From JAFAGO01 sp031987605 (GTDB lineage Bacteria; Bacteroidota; Bacteroidia; Flavobacteriales; Weeksellaceae), in contig DALZZF010000005.1 in assembly GCA_031987605.1 (NCBI GenBank), positions 127,774 through 191,773 of the forward strand: a stretch of 64,000 nucleotides of DNA, given 5' to 3'. A program made the position numbers and the translations under genes. Each line of letters opens with the position of its first letter. The stretch's first letter is position 1. Below are positions 8,548-18,052 of this stretch, piece by piece. Under the pieces are notes generated by a model. That model did not search any database, was not told the origin of the DNA, and worked only from the letters and a program-made list of their open reading frames with translations.

Positions 8548-9768
8548 ATGGATTTCGAAGAAAGTTCAAAAGCATTTGAATACGCACGGAACGTTTTCCC
8601 CGGCGGAGTAAATTCAACCTTTCAGTCTTTTAAATTTGTGGGGGGAATGCCGATTGTTGTTCAGTCGAAAAAAGGAGCCTGTTTTACGGATTTGGACGGC
8701 ACTTCTTTTATCGATTATCACAATGATTTTGGGGCTTCTGTTTTGGGATACGGAAATCCTGAAGTTCTGGAAGCAATTAGCATTCAGTTGGAAAAAGGAT
8801 TTTCCACGGCAACGCCTTCAGAGCCGGAATTGGCGTTGGCAGAGCGAATCGTGGAAAGCATTCCGAATATTGAAAAAGTAAGATTCACCTCGTGCGGAAT
8901 TCAGGCATGTGCAGATTCGGTTCAGTTGGCAAGAGCATTTACGAAAAAAAATAAAATCATTGTTTTTGATGGTAGCCAACATGAAAACCTGAATGTTTTT
9001 TCTGAAAATGATTCAAATCTTTTTGTTTGTCAATACAATCATTTGGAATCAGTTGCTGATGTTTTCAGGCATCATTCCGATGAAATTGCTGCTGTAATTG
9101 TAGAACCTGTGTCCACAAATATGGGGTGTATTCTTCCGGAAAATAATTTTCTTGAAAATTTGAAAAGCCTTTGTCAACAGCATCAATCCTTATTGATTTT
9201 TGATGAAACCAAAACCGGATTTCGGCTAGCTTTTGGCGGTGCCCAGGAAGTTTTTAATGTGGAAGCCGATTTGGTGGTGTACGGTTCCGTTCTGGGCGGC
9301 GGTTTTCCGTTGGGTGCTTTTGGCGCGCGAAATGAAATCATGGATCTTCTTTCTCCAAAAGGAGATTTTAATCTCGCCAATGATCCTTCATCCAATATAC
9401 TCGCATTTTCCGCCGGGTTAAAAACTCTGGAAATCATCAGAAACAATCCGGATTTTTATACCAATCTGAATAAAACTTCGGAAATCCTCGATTTTGAAAT
9501 CGGGAAGATTTTAAATCAGAAAAATATTGTTCATCGTATTAACCGCAAAGGTTCATTGATGTCGGTTTTCTTTCATGTGAGCAACGTTCCAAATTTTAAT
9601 GAAGCAAAAGAATCCAATTTTGCACTGTTCAATAATTTCTTTCATCAGCTTTTGCAAAAGGGGATTTATCTTCCTCCGAATGCATTTCAGTCGTGGTTTG
9701 TTTCAGCTGCCATTACCCAAACCGAAATTGAAAAAACATGTGAAGCTGTCCGACAATTTGAGTATTAA
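8548..9768 (+). CDS. Class III aminotransferase homologue lacking the PLP lysine
   Basis: A 406-aa protein clearly related to glutamate-1-semialdehyde aminomutase: FPGGVNSTFQSF at the N-terminus, DETKTGFRLAFGGAQ (PLP-ring Asp kept) and VVYGSVLGGGFPLGAFGAR. In active members the last motif reads GKxIGGG and its lysine forms the Schiff base with PLP. Here residue 247 is serine (codon TCC at 9286-9288). The substrate/PLP loop YHG is also altered (FDGSQHENLN). The reading frame is intact and of family length, so it looks like a functional non-transaminase or pseudoenzyme and not a decaying gene. It follows the glucosaminidase by 5 bp. Calling it HemL would be wrong. Confidence 0.8.
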   Translation: MDFEESSKAFEYARNVFPGGVNSTFQSFKFVGGMPIVVQSKKGACFTDLDGTSFIDYHNDFGASVLGYGNPEVLEAISIQLEKGFSTATPSEPELALAERIVESIPNIEKVRFTSCGIQACADSVQLARAFTKKNKIIVFDGSQHENLNVFSENDSNLFVCQYNHLESVADVFRHHSDEIAAVIVEPVSTNMGCILPENNFLENLKSLCQQHQSLLIFDETKTGFRLAFGGAQEVFNVEADLVVYGSVLGGGFPLGAFGARNEIMDLLSPKGDFNLANDPSSNILAFSAGLKTLEIIRNNPDFYTNLNKTSEILDFEIGKILNQKNIVHRINRKGSLMSVFFHVSNVPNFNEAKESNFALFNNFFHQLLQKGIYLPPNAFQSWFVSAAITQTEIEKTCEAVRQFEY

Positions 9769-9773
9769 TCAAC

Positions 9774-11861
9774 CTAACTGATTTTTCCCCACTTATTTTT
9801 CCCTTTGTACTGTTTTATGTAATAATCTTTAATACGTTGGTTGTCGGGATGCGAAAGTTGCGGATCATTTTCCAGAATTTTTTCTACGGTTTCTTTGCTT
9901 ATTTTAATGAGATTTCCGTCCGTCACCAAATCCAGTTTTTTGAAATCGACCACACCGCTTTGCTGCGTTCCCAGAATATCTCCCGGACCGCGAAGTTGCA
10001 TATCGACTTCGGAAATTTTAAAACCATCATTGGTTTCACACATGGTTTTAATTCTCTTTCGGCTATCTGCCGATAATTTGTCGGAAGTCATCAGAATACA
10101 ATAACTCTGTTCTGCGCCACGCCCAACTCTTCCGCGCAATTGATGAAGTTGCGAAAGCCCGAAACGTTCTGCGCTTTCAATAATCATTACGCTGGCATTG
10201 GGAACATTTACGCCGACTTCAATTACGGTTGTTGCCACCATAATTTCTGCTTTTCCGGAGGCGAAATACTGCATATTGGTTTCTTTTTCGTCGGATTTCA
10301 TTTTGCCGTGAAGCATGGTAACATTATGCCCTTCAAAAAATTCTACAATATGATCGAAATTTTCCATCAGGTTTTTATAATCCAATGTTTCGCTTTCTTC
10401 AATTAAAGGATATACGAAATATACCTGTCTGCCTTTATCAATTTCATCTTTTGCAAACCGGAAAACAGAAAGCCGGTCGCGTTCTTTTCGGTGTGCGGTG
10501 ATGATGGACTTTCTTCCGACGGGCATTTCATCAATCACCGAAACATCGAGGTCGGAATAAAAACTCATCGCCAGAGTTCTCGGAATCGGCGTTGCTGTCA
10601 TCACCAGAATATGCGGCGGAATTTTATTTTTTGCCCAGAGTTTTGCTCTTTGTGCCACTCCAAAACGGTGCTGTTCATCAATAATGGCAAGTCCGAGATT
10701 TTTGAACTGTACAATATCTTCCAGAACGGCGTGAGTTCCGATTAAAATAGAAAGGTTTCCGTTCAGCAAATTTTCGTGAATTTGTTTTCTTTCCGAAGTT
10801 TTTGTAGATCCGGTTAATAACTGAACCTGAATATTTGTTCCTTCCAACAATTCACTGATGCCGTTAAAATGTTGTTGCGCGAGAATTTCTGTGGGAGCCA
10901 TCAAACAACTTTGAAATCCGTTGTCCATCGCAATCAACATGGAAAGCAACGCCACCATTGTTTTTCCCGAGCCAACATCACCCTGAAGCAAACGGTTCAT
11001 TTGCACCGGGCGTTTCATATCGTTTCGGATTTCTTTTAAAACTCTTTTTTGCGCATGGGTTAATTCAAAAGGAAGATGATGCGCGTAAAAATGATTGAAA
11101 TGTTCCCCGATATTGGGAAAAGGATTTCCTACGGAATGATTATTCTGATATTTCTTTTTAAGCCCGTAACCCAACTGGAAAAAAAACGCTTCCTCAAATT
11201 TCAGGCGGCGTTCTGCTTCCTGAAAATGCTGTATATCTTTTGGGAAATGGATGTTGAGAAATGCATGAGGGCGCGACATCAGTTTCAGATGCTTCATCAG
11301 GTAATCCGGAAGATTTTCTGAAACAAGGCTGGGAATTTCCATGCAGATATTTCGCAGGACATTCTGGAAAAATTTCTGGTTCAATCCTCGTTTTGTCAGT
11401 TTTTCCGAACTTGGATAAATAGGGCGTAATCGTGTTTCCTGTTCGCGGTTTTCCAGAGGTTCAATTTCGGGATGTGCCATGGAAAATACACGGTTAAAGA
11501 GATTTACTTTTCCGAAAATATAGATTTCTCGGTTTTGCGGAATCTGGTCTTTCATCCATTGCGAATACTGAAACCACACCAAATCTATTGTTCCGGTTTC
11601 ATCATGAAATTTCGCAGCAAGGCGTTTTGCACGACCTCCGCCCACTTCTGCAAGGTCGGTAATTTTGCCTTTCAGTTGTACTTCTATGGTTTCATCTTCT
11701 GTGAGTTGGGCGATTTTGTATACTTTGCTTTTGTCGAGATAGCGAATCGGATAAAAATTCAGCAAATCTTCCACGTTGGAAATGCCCAGAATGTTCTTAA
11801 TCAGTTTTGAACGTTCCGGACCAATTCCTTTGATGTATTCTATGGAAGTGTCTAAATTCAA
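9774..11861 (-). CDS. recG: ATP-dependent DNA helicase RecG
   Basis: A 695-aa superfamily 2 helicase of normal RecG length. It has the N-terminal wedge/OB domain (about 1-200), Walker A GDVGSGKT, the DEQH box, MTATPIPRT (motif III), and the C-terminal helicase half with VGRGAEQSYC. RecG reverses stalled replication forks and processes Holliday junctions. The gene is single and convergent with the aminotransferase homologue, 5 bp away; no hairpin separates them. Confidence 0.97.
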   Translation of the reverse strand: MNLDTSIEYIKGIGPERSKLIKNILGISNVEDLLNFYPIRYLDKSKVYKIAQLTEDETIEVQLKGKITDLAEVGGGRAKRLAAKFHDETGTIDLVWFQYSQWMKDQIPQNREIYIFGKVNLFNRVFSMAHPEIEPLENREQETRLRPIYPSSEKLTKRGLNQKFFQNVLRNICMEIPSLVSENLPDYLMKHLKLMSRPHAFLNIHFPKDIQHFQEAERRLKFEEAFFFQLGYGLKKKYQNNHSVGNPFPNIGEHFNHFYAHHLPFELTHAQKRVLKEIRNDMKRPVQMNRLLQGDVGSGKTMVALLSMLIAMDNGFQSCLMAPTEILAQQHFNGISELLEGTNIQVQLLTGSTKTSERKQIHENLLNGNLSILIGTHAVLEDIVQFKNLGLAIIDEQHRFGVAQRAKLWAKNKIPPHILVMTATPIPRTLAMSFYSDLDVSVIDEMPVGRKSIITAHRKERDRLSVFRFAKDEIDKGRQVYFVYPLIEESETLDYKNLMENFDHIVEFFEGHNVTMLHGKMKSDEKETNMQYFASGKAEIMVATTVIEVGVNVPNASVMIIESAERFGLSQLHQLRGRVGRGAEQSYCILMTSDKLSADSRKRIKTMCETNDGFKISEVDMQLRGPGDILGTQQSGVVDFKKLDLVTDGNLIKISKETVEKILENDPQLSHPDNQRIKDYYIKQYKGKNKWGKIS

Positions 11862-12127
11862 TTATTTTTTTTGAAGGTTGGAATTTCGGAAATTTTACCC
11901 GGAAGTTCAAATTTTTTAGCAAAGATTCTTGGGGATTTGGATATTGAAATTTTAAAATTTGAAGGTTGGATGTTTGGAATATTTGAAAAGGTTCGACAAC
12001 AAATAATATAGAATCGCAATTTTTTTTAAACATGAAATTATCATGTGACCTCTGAAATGTATTTTATAACGGCAAAATATTAAAACATAAAGCACAACAA
12101 ATCCTAAAATTGCCTTATTTTTACACT

Positions 12128-14053
12128 ATGATTTCAAAACAGACCATCGACAAAATTTTCTCCACCATTCGCGTTGAAGAAATCATCGGCGAATATGTGC
12201 AGCTGAAAAGGGCAGGAGCCAATCTGAAAGGGCTGAGCCCTTTTCGCGATGAGAAAACGGCCAGTTTTGTAGTCTCCCCAAGCAAACAGATCTGGAAAGA
12301 TTTCTCCACCGGAAAAGGCGGAACGGCCATTACATTTCTGATGGAGATCGAAAGTTTCACTTATCCTGAAGCCCTTCGCCATGCTGCCAAAAAATACGGA
12401 ATCGAAATTGAGGAAGACCGCCGTGAACTGACTGAAGAAGAAAAACAATCGCAAACTGAAAAGGATCTTCTGTACAAAATTCACGAAGTCGCAAATACCT
12501 ATTTTCAGGAGCAGCTATGGGATTCCGAAGAAGGAAAAATGATCGGACTTTCGTATTTCAGAGAGCGAGAACTGAAGGAAGAAATCATTCGGAAATTTCA
12601 GTTGGGATATTCCCCGGAAAAGAAAAATGCTTTCACCCAATATGCTTTGGATAAAGGATACGAGAAGAATATTCTGGAAAAATCCGGACTTTCTATTTTC
12701 CCTGAAAATGCGCCGGACGGAATCGACCGTTTTCGTGAACGCGTAATTTTCCCAATCCACAGTTTCTCAGGAAGAGTCCTTGGTTTCGGTGCAAGAATTC
12801 TGAAAAACAACGTAAAAACAGCAAAATATCTCAATTCTCCTGAAACCGAAATTTATCATAAATCGAATGTTCTGTATGGTTTAAACCAAGGGAAACAGGC
12901 AATTTCAAGGAATAATCTTTGCCTTTTGGTGGAAGGATATATGGATGTGATTGCGCTTCACCAAAGCGGAATCGAACATGTGGTGGCGAGTTCCGGAACG
13001 GCGCTTACGGTGGAACAAATCAAGCTGATAAAACGCCTTACCGAAAATGTAACCATTCTTTTTGATGGCGATGCAGCCGGAATTAAAGCCAGTTTTCGAA
13101 GCATTGATCTTTTGCTTGCAGAAGGAATGAATATCCGTGTTCTGCTGTTTCCGGACGGTGATGATCCCGATTCTTTTTCCCGGAAGCATCCGCAGGAATA
13201 TGTGGAAGAATTTATCCGGAAAGAAGCAAAGGATTTTATTGATTTCAAAGCCGAAATTCTGCTGAAAGAAGCTGAACACGATCCGATAAAAAAGGCAGAA
13301 GCCATTCGCGATATTGTAAAATCGGTGGGTTTTGTGCAAAATGCATTGAAGCAGGAAATTTATCTGAAGGAAATTTCCAATCGTTTTGGATTGAGCGAAC
13401 AGAGTTTGTTTAATGAACTGAGCGTGCAGAAACAGGTTCAGCACAATCAGCCGCATCGTCCTTCGGTTTCAAAAACGGAAATTGCGCAAAAACTGGAAGT
13501 GGTGCAGGAACCAGCAATTTTGGTGAATCCTTTGCTTTTGCTGGAAGAAAAACTTGTGGAACTGATGCTGAAATACGGCGACCAGATTCTGGAAAGAAAA
13601 GATGCAGAAGGGCAGCCCTACCAGATTACGGTAATTGAGGAAATCATCAACCATTTGAATGAAGACAATTACCAGATTCAATCTCCGCTGAACGAAAAGA
13701 TTGTGGAAGATATCCGAAAAGGAATGCAGGAAGAGGAACTGCGTACGGGAAGTTTTTTCCTGAAATTGATGGATGAAGGAATCTCCGGAAAAGTGGCAGA
13801 TGTGTTGATCGAACCATACGAAACCAGCGATTGGAACAAGTACAACATCTATTTCAAAAGTGAAGCAGAACTGGTGCCCAAAATCGTGAGCGATGTAATT
13901 ATCCGCCATAAAAGGGAATTCATTGTGAAGCTGATTCAGGATTTAAAAAATCAAACCGAAAATGAGGAGGACGGTATGGGGAAATACGAAAAAATCATGC
14001 GGCTGAACGAACTCCGCAGAGTGATTGATGATGAACTTCACCGAATTGTATGA
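12128..14053 (+). CDS. dnaG: DNA primase DnaG, zinc-ligand-free N-terminal domain
   Basis: A 641-aa primase from MISKQTIDK; an ATG 18 bp upstream is also in frame but adds nothing conserved. The TOPRIM core is typical (LVEGYMDVIALH with the catalytic Glu, and FDGDAAG). The N-terminal domain aligns exactly with the CHC2 zinc-ribbon of DnaG, but all four ligands are replaced: Ser37, Arg40, Asp58 and Thr61 stand at the C-x2-H and C-x2-C positions. Flanking residues (KTASF, SPSKQI, FLMEIE) are kept, so the fold probably persists without zinc. I recall the same loss in other Flavobacteriia. It makes RNA primers at the replication fork with DnaB. Confidence 0.95.
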   Translation: MISKQTIDKIFSTIRVEEIIGEYVQLKRAGANLKGLSPFRDEKTASFVVSPSKQIWKDFSTGKGGTAITFLMEIESFTYPEALRHAAKKYGIEIEEDRRELTEEEKQSQTEKDLLYKIHEVANTYFQEQLWDSEEGKMIGLSYFRERELKEEIIRKFQLGYSPEKKNAFTQYALDKGYEKNILEKSGLSIFPENAPDGIDRFRERVIFPIHSFSGRVLGFGARILKNNVKTAKYLNSPETEIYHKSNVLYGLNQGKQAISRNNLCLLVEGYMDVIALHQSGIEHVVASSGTALTVEQIKLIKRLTENVTILFDGDAAGIKASFRSIDLLLAEGMNIRVLLFPDGDDPDSFSRKHPQEYVEEFIRKEAKDFIDFKAEILLKEAEHDPIKKAEAIRDIVKSVGFVQNALKQEIYLKEISNRFGLSEQSLFNELSVQKQVQHNQPHRPSVSKTEIAQKLEVVQEPAILVNPLLLLEEKLVELMLKYGDQILERKDAEGQPYQITVIEEIINHLNEDNYQIQSPLNEKIVEDIRKGMQEEELRTGSFFLKLMDEGISGKVADVLIEPYETSDWNKYNIYFKSEAELVPKIVSDVIIRHKREFIVKLIQDLKNQTENEEDGMGKYEKIMRLNELRRVIDDELHRIV

Positions 14054-14104
14054 GTTGAAATTTTGTATGTTTGAACTGTTTACTACATTTTAATTATCGT
14101 AATA

Positions 14105-14725
14105 ATGGCCGTAAAAAAGAAAATTTTAAGAATTATTTTAATTCTTTCTTTTCTAAACTTAATTGTCTCTTTAATTGTGTTTATAACCCAAACTCTTTTG
14201 AAGAATAGTGCTTTTGAAATTCAAAATCTATCAGCGTTTCAACAATGGGCAATACTAATCGCTGCTTTAATCTCATTTGTCGTAATTGGAAATTTTTTAA
14301 TCCATAAATATTATCAAAAACAACATAATGAAATTTTATATCGGATTAAAAACGAAAAATATGAAATTTTTAGAAATTTAAAATTAACACAAACATGGAA
14401 TTTTGGATTCAGAATAAATAAAACAGATGTAATTCTGATAAAAGACCAAATTATTGTTCTGATTTATAATTCAAATTTTATTGGTTTAATAAAGCAAGCA
14501 CAACCGGCAATTTTATTTTATAAAGAAAAATATTCAGAGAGAATAAATGAGAGAATTAGTGGTAAAAGCAAAATTGAAAGTGTTTTTTCTACGAAAAATG
14601 GATTTAAAATAACAACAAAAGTTGATACATTATTTAATAAAAAAGATTTGAGCTTTTCATTTGAAACAGATGCTGACCAGAAAAATAAAATAATCAAAAT
14701 TTTGAATGAAAATAGTTTATTGTAA
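14105..14725 (+). CDS. AT-rich hypothetical membrane protein
   Basis: A 206-aa protein with two predicted membrane helices: about residues 8-30 (ILRIILILSFLNLIVSLIVF) and 46-66 (WAILIAALISFVVIG), then a soluble, lysine- and isoleucine-rich C-terminal domain of about 140 residues. No family is recognised. The gene is visibly more AT-rich than dnaG and clpP on either side and uses many AAA/ATA/TTA codons, so it may have been acquired recently. It is not clearly in an operon with either neighbour. Confidence 0.65.
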   Translation: MAVKKKILRIILILSFLNLIVSLIVFITQTLLKNSAFEIQNLSAFQQWAILIAALISFVVIGNFLIHKYYQKQHNEILYRIKNEKYEIFRNLKLTQTWNFGFRINKTDVILIKDQIIVLIYNSNFIGLIKQAQPAILFYKEKYSERINERISGKSKIESVFSTKNGFKITTKVDTLFNKKDLSFSFETDADQKNKIIKILNENSLL

Positions 14726-14861
14726 AAAATATCCGAAACATTAAAACAGAACTTTTTCCTGCCAAAATGTCTTCACATCAATTTGGAATACTATTAGTAA
14801 AACAATCAAGCAAAGTTCAAACAACTTCAAACTTTGAATCTTAAACTTTAAACAAAAAAAT

Positions 14862-15542
14862 ATGGACATTAAAAAAGATTTCAGAGATTTCTCTGTAAAA
14901 CACATGGGAAACAGCGGTCTTGCGACCGATCAATATATGGGAATGTTCAACCCGACCAACCTTACGCCGTATATTATGGAAGAAAGACGTTTAAATGTAG
15001 CACAGATGGACGTTTTCTCCAGATTAATGATGGACAGGATTATCTTTCTGGGAACCGGAATTGACGATCAGGTTGCCAATATTGTAACCGCACAGTTACT
15101 ATTTCTTGAAAGTGCTGATCCGGCAAAAGATATTCAGATTTACATCAATTCTCCGGGCGGAAGCGTATATGCAGGTTTGGGAATTTACGATACGATGCAG
15201 ATCATAAAACCGGATGTTGCCACAATTTGTACCGGAATTGCCGCATCAATGGGAGCTGTACTTTTGGTAGCCGGTGAAAAAGGAAAACGTTCTGCGCTGA
15301 AGCATTCAAGAGTGATGATTCACCAGCCAAGCGGTGGCGCACAAGGTGTGGCTTCCGATATGGAAATCAACCTCCGCGAAATGCTGAAACTGAAAAAAGA
15401 ATTGTACGATATTATTTCGCATCACTCCGGGCAAACCTATGAATGGGTAGAAAAAGCATCGGATCGTGATTATTGGATGACTTCTTCCGAAGCAAAAGAT
15501 TTCGGAATGGTGGATGAAGTTTTGGAAAGAAAAAAAGATTAA
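14862..15542 (+). CDS. clpP: ATP-dependent Clp protease proteolytic subunit
   Basis: A 226-aa serine protease. The catalytic serine is in GIAASMGAVLL, the histidine in RVMIHQPSGG, and INSPGGSVYAG forms the oxyanion region; the Asp of the triad lies in the IISHHSGQTYEWVEKASDRDYWM stretch. ClpP forms a tetradecameric barrel that degrades proteins unfolded by ClpX or ClpA in the cytoplasm. The N-terminus is a little longer than in E. coli. The upstream 130 bp contain the low-complexity stretch AACTTTGAATCTTAAAC, also seen in variant form before the PfkB gene. Confidence 0.96.
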   Translation: MDIKKDFRDFSVKHMGNSGLATDQYMGMFNPTNLTPYIMEERRLNVAQMDVFSRLMMDRIIFLGTGIDDQVANIVTAQLLFLESADPAKDIQIYINSPGGSVYAGLGIYDTMQIIKPDVATICTGIAASMGAVLLVAGEKGKRSALKHSRVMIHQPSGGAQGVASDMEINLREMLKLKKELYDIISHHSGQTYEWVEKASDRDYWMTSSEAKDFGMVDEVLERKKD

Positions 15543-15565
15543 TTTTTACATTTCTGATAGTATAC

Positions 15566-15606
15566 AAAAAGAGGGAAGCATATTTTGTTTCCCTCTTTTT
15601 TTCTTT
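15566..15606. terminator. Bidirectional terminator between clpP and the GH18 gene
   Basis: AAAAAGAGGGAA (15566-15577) pairs with TTCCCTCTTTTT (15589-15600) and is followed by more T. A and T tracts on both sides suit the convergent genes. Confidence 0.85.
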
Positions 15607-15617
15607 TTTTGTGAAAA

Positions 15618-17051
15618 TTATTTCACGATTAATTTTTGTGTTTGCGGTTTTGAAAGGTTTCCACCACTGAATTTCAGCAGATATGTTCCTGGACTTAATG
15701 ATGAGGTATTTATATCTGTTTTTCCGGTTTTCAAATCTTGCTGAATGACAAGTTTTCCCGAAACATCAAAAATTTGCAGGTTAATTTTTGCTGATCCTTT
15801 CGAGGTTTCAACAGAAAAATATGTTCCTTTGTTTACGGGATTCGGGTAAATTTTTACCGCATGATTTTTATCCACATCCGATGCCGATAAAAGCAAAGTG
15901 CTGAATCTCGGAGCGAAAAGATAGGTGCTGTTTACACTGCAATTGGTGCGGATTCGCCAGTCGTATTCTGCTCCAGTTTCAAGTCCTGTAAGTTGGATTC
16001 CAGAATTTGTAGTGCTGGTAGCAGCATTGATCCATTCCTGCGAATCTGCTTTTTTGTAATCTACATCATACGTTGTTCCGGATGCAGCATTCCAATTGAG
16101 TGTTGCGCTGTTTTCTGTAATTTCAGCCGCTGATAATCCTAATGGAGGATCGCAATTTACGCCTGTTTGCCACCCATAATTTTGTCCGGAAAGAATGACG
16201 TTCTGACCATGCAAAATATTGGATGCAATACTGAGCTGTGCGGTTTCATTATAACCATGAAGATCATACCACATCAAAACGCCATAACCGTCGGAAGCTG
16301 TTTTGTTGGCAAGCGTTGTAGTGGTAGCAGTTGAAGTATTTCCGAGCCAGATTGCGGCGGGAGAAAGATCCGGTTTGGAAAGTGGCGGAATATTGGGCAC
16401 GCTCCAGGTTCCATAGTAAGGATTGTATCCGTGGTTAAGATAATTTCCGGCAAGATTGCCATCCCATGAAAGTCGTGAACGTGCAGGTCCGTAATTGTAG
16501 AACGTAATCAGTTTGTCGGGAAGCAAAGCGCGGAGTTCCTGCAGCAGCATTACAAATGAATAGGCATTTGCATTTCCGGTTCCGTTTGCTCCGTAGTTGG
16601 CGTATTCATCATCAAAATCAATTCCGTCCAAACCATAAGTATGCACGGTGTGTGCCAGTTGAAGTGCAAAATCCCGTGCGGATTCACGATTCGGAAAATT
16701 GCAGATTCCTGCTCCCTGATGGTTTCCGAGAATGGTGAGCAGCACTTTTATGCCTTTTTCCTGAAGCGGCTGGATGTAAGTGTTTCTTTCGTTCAGCACT
16801 TTGGTTACATTGTTATTGTTGTAAAGGTATGCGCGCTGTTTGGAGGTATCGTAATTGATGTTTGCTGCGAAAATATTCACAATATCAAAATACCGGTTTC
16901 CGCTGTTTTCCAGGGAATAGGCTGTAGCATTGAGGAGATTATTGTTGTTCACCTCTACATAGACTACGTTTTTCGGGTTGTTGTCCTGTGCGGAAAGAAG
17001 GCTGCAGGAAAGCAGACCAAGACAGCTCAGGATGGAGTAAAGTTTCTTCAT
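15618..17051 (-). CDS. Secreted GH18 endo-beta-N-acetylglucosaminidase (Endo F/H-like), T9SS-sorted
   Basis: A 477-aa protein: signal peptide (1-21, SLLSAQ), a GH18 barrel (about 27-290), a fibronectin type III domain (about 302-385, starting PPLGLSAAEITENSATLNW) and a type A T9SS sorting domain (KIYPNPVNKGTYF to PQTQKLIVK). The catalytic GH18 motif is LDGIDFDDEY, with Glu149 as acid/base. The barrel resembles Endo H and Endo F1 more than chitinases, so it probably cuts the GlcNAc-GlcNAc core of N-glycans outside the cell. Transcribed alone; a putative chitinase activity cannot be ruled out from sequence. Confidence 0.85.
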   Translation of the reverse strand: MKKLYSILSCLGLLSCSLLSAQDNNPKNVVYVEVNNNNLLNATAYSLENSGNRYFDIVNIFAANINYDTSKQRAYLYNNNNVTKVLNERNTYIQPLQEKGIKVLLTILGNHQGAGICNFPNRESARDFALQLAHTVHTYGLDGIDFDDEYANYGANGTGNANAYSFVMLLQELRALLPDKLITFYNYGPARSRLSWDGNLAGNYLNHGYNPYYGTWSVPNIPPLSKPDLSPAAIWLGNTSTATTTTLANKTASDGYGVLMWYDLHGYNETAQLSIASNILHGQNVILSGQNYGWQTGVNCDPPLGLSAAEITENSATLNWNAASGTTYDVDYKKADSQEWINAATSTTNSGIQLTGLETGAEYDWRIRTNCSVNSTYLFAPRFSTLLLSASDVDKNHAVKIYPNPVNKGTYFSVETSKGSAKINLQIFDVSGKLVIQQDLKTGKTDINTSSLSPGTYLLKFSGGNLSKPQTQKLIVK

Positions 17052-17153
17052 ATTTTTTAAATTAATCGTTGAAATTTCGGGAAATCGCTTACGAATGTAC
17101 CTAAAAATTATTGTTTTTATTCAATGTTCTGAAGATAATTTTATTAAAAGCAT

Positions 17154-17182
17154 AAAAAAAAGCCGCAATTGTTGCGGCTTCA
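17154..17182 (-). terminator. Intrinsic terminator of tpiA
   Basis: AGCCGCAA (17161-17168) pairs with TTGCGGCT (17172-17179). Read on the minus strand, the stem is followed by a run of seven T (17154-17160). Confidence 0.85.
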
Positions 17183-17202
17183 TCTCTATAATATAGAAAT
17201 TA

Positions 17203-17961
17203 TTAGTTAAATGCTTCGATGATTTTAGCGAAATCTTCAATTTTCAGGGCAGCTCCGCCAATCAGTCCGCCATCAATATCCGGTTTTGCAAAGATTTCTT
17301 TGGCATTGTCCGGTTTTACGGATCCTCCATATAAAATGGAAACTTCATCTGCGGTTTCTTTTCCGAATTTTTCAGCGAGAATACTGCGGATATAAGCATG
17401 GATTTCCTGTGCCTCTTCCGGTGTTGCGGTTTCTCCGGTTCCAATTGCCCAAACCGGTTCGTACGCGATGACCACTTTTTTTACTTCATCTGCAGAAAGT
17501 CCTGCTAATGCAACTTCGGTCTGGTTTTTCACCACTTCAAAATGTTTTCCGGCTTTGCGCTGTTCCAAGGTTTCGCCATTGCAGTAAATCGGGATTAATC
17601 CTGCATCCAGCAATGCTTTGATTTTTTTCTGTGCATGGCTGTCGGTTTCGCCGTGGTATTGTCTTCTTTCGGAGTGAGCCACAATACTTCCGTCTACTTC
17701 GATTGATTTCAACATGGGTACTGAAATCTCACCAGTATACGCTCCGGATGCATATTCGGAAAGATCCTGTGCAAAAACACCTACTTCACCATTAACAAAA
17801 ATTTCTTCTGCTTTAATCAGGTAAAGACTTGGGGGCGCAATATATACTTCGCAGTTGGTGGCATTGTTTCTTTTGTAGTCCAGAAGCTGCTCCATGAGCT
17901 CTACTGCTTCAGGATAGGTTTTATTCATTTTCCAGTTGCCGGCAACGATGTTTTTTCTCAT
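17203..17961 (-). CDS. tpiA: Triosephosphate isomerase
   Basis: A 252-aa TIM-barrel enzyme that interconverts dihydroxyacetone phosphate and glyceraldehyde 3-phosphate in glycolysis. The signature residues are present: Lys in GNWKMN (residues 7-12), His in VAHSERR, Glu in AYEPVWAIGTG, and the phosphate loops YGGSVKP and GGLIGGAAL. The length is usual. It forms its own transcription unit with a terminator 20 bp downstream. Confidence 0.98.
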   Translation of the reverse strand: MRKNIVAGNWKMNKTYPEAVELMEQLLDYKRNNATNCEVYIAPPSLYLIKAEEIFVNGEVGVFAQDLSEYASGAYTGEISVPMLKSIEVDGSIVAHSERRQYHGETDSHAQKKIKALLDAGLIPIYCNGETLEQRKAGKHFEVVKNQTEVALAGLSADEVKKVVIAYEPVWAIGTGETATPEEAQEIHAYIRSILAEKFGKETADEVSILYGGSVKPDNAKEIFAKPDIDGGLIGGAALKIEDFAKIIEAFN

Positions 17962-18052
17962 ATTTTTTTATTTTATTTCTAAGGCTAAAATTACAATATT
18001 CTGGTCGCTTTTCCTTTTGGAAGTTGGATGATATTTATCCGTTATTAAAAAT

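Noticed and set aside
8548..9768. Annotating this gene as hemL
   Set aside because: The catalytic lysine is serine and the substrate loop differs, so the aminomutase reaction is unlikely.
11862..12127. Small minus-strand open frame (11797-12033) upstream of recG
   Set aside because: The peptide is made of GAAGGTTGG-type repeats and overlaps the recG start; the region is better read as the intergenic space between recG and dnaG.
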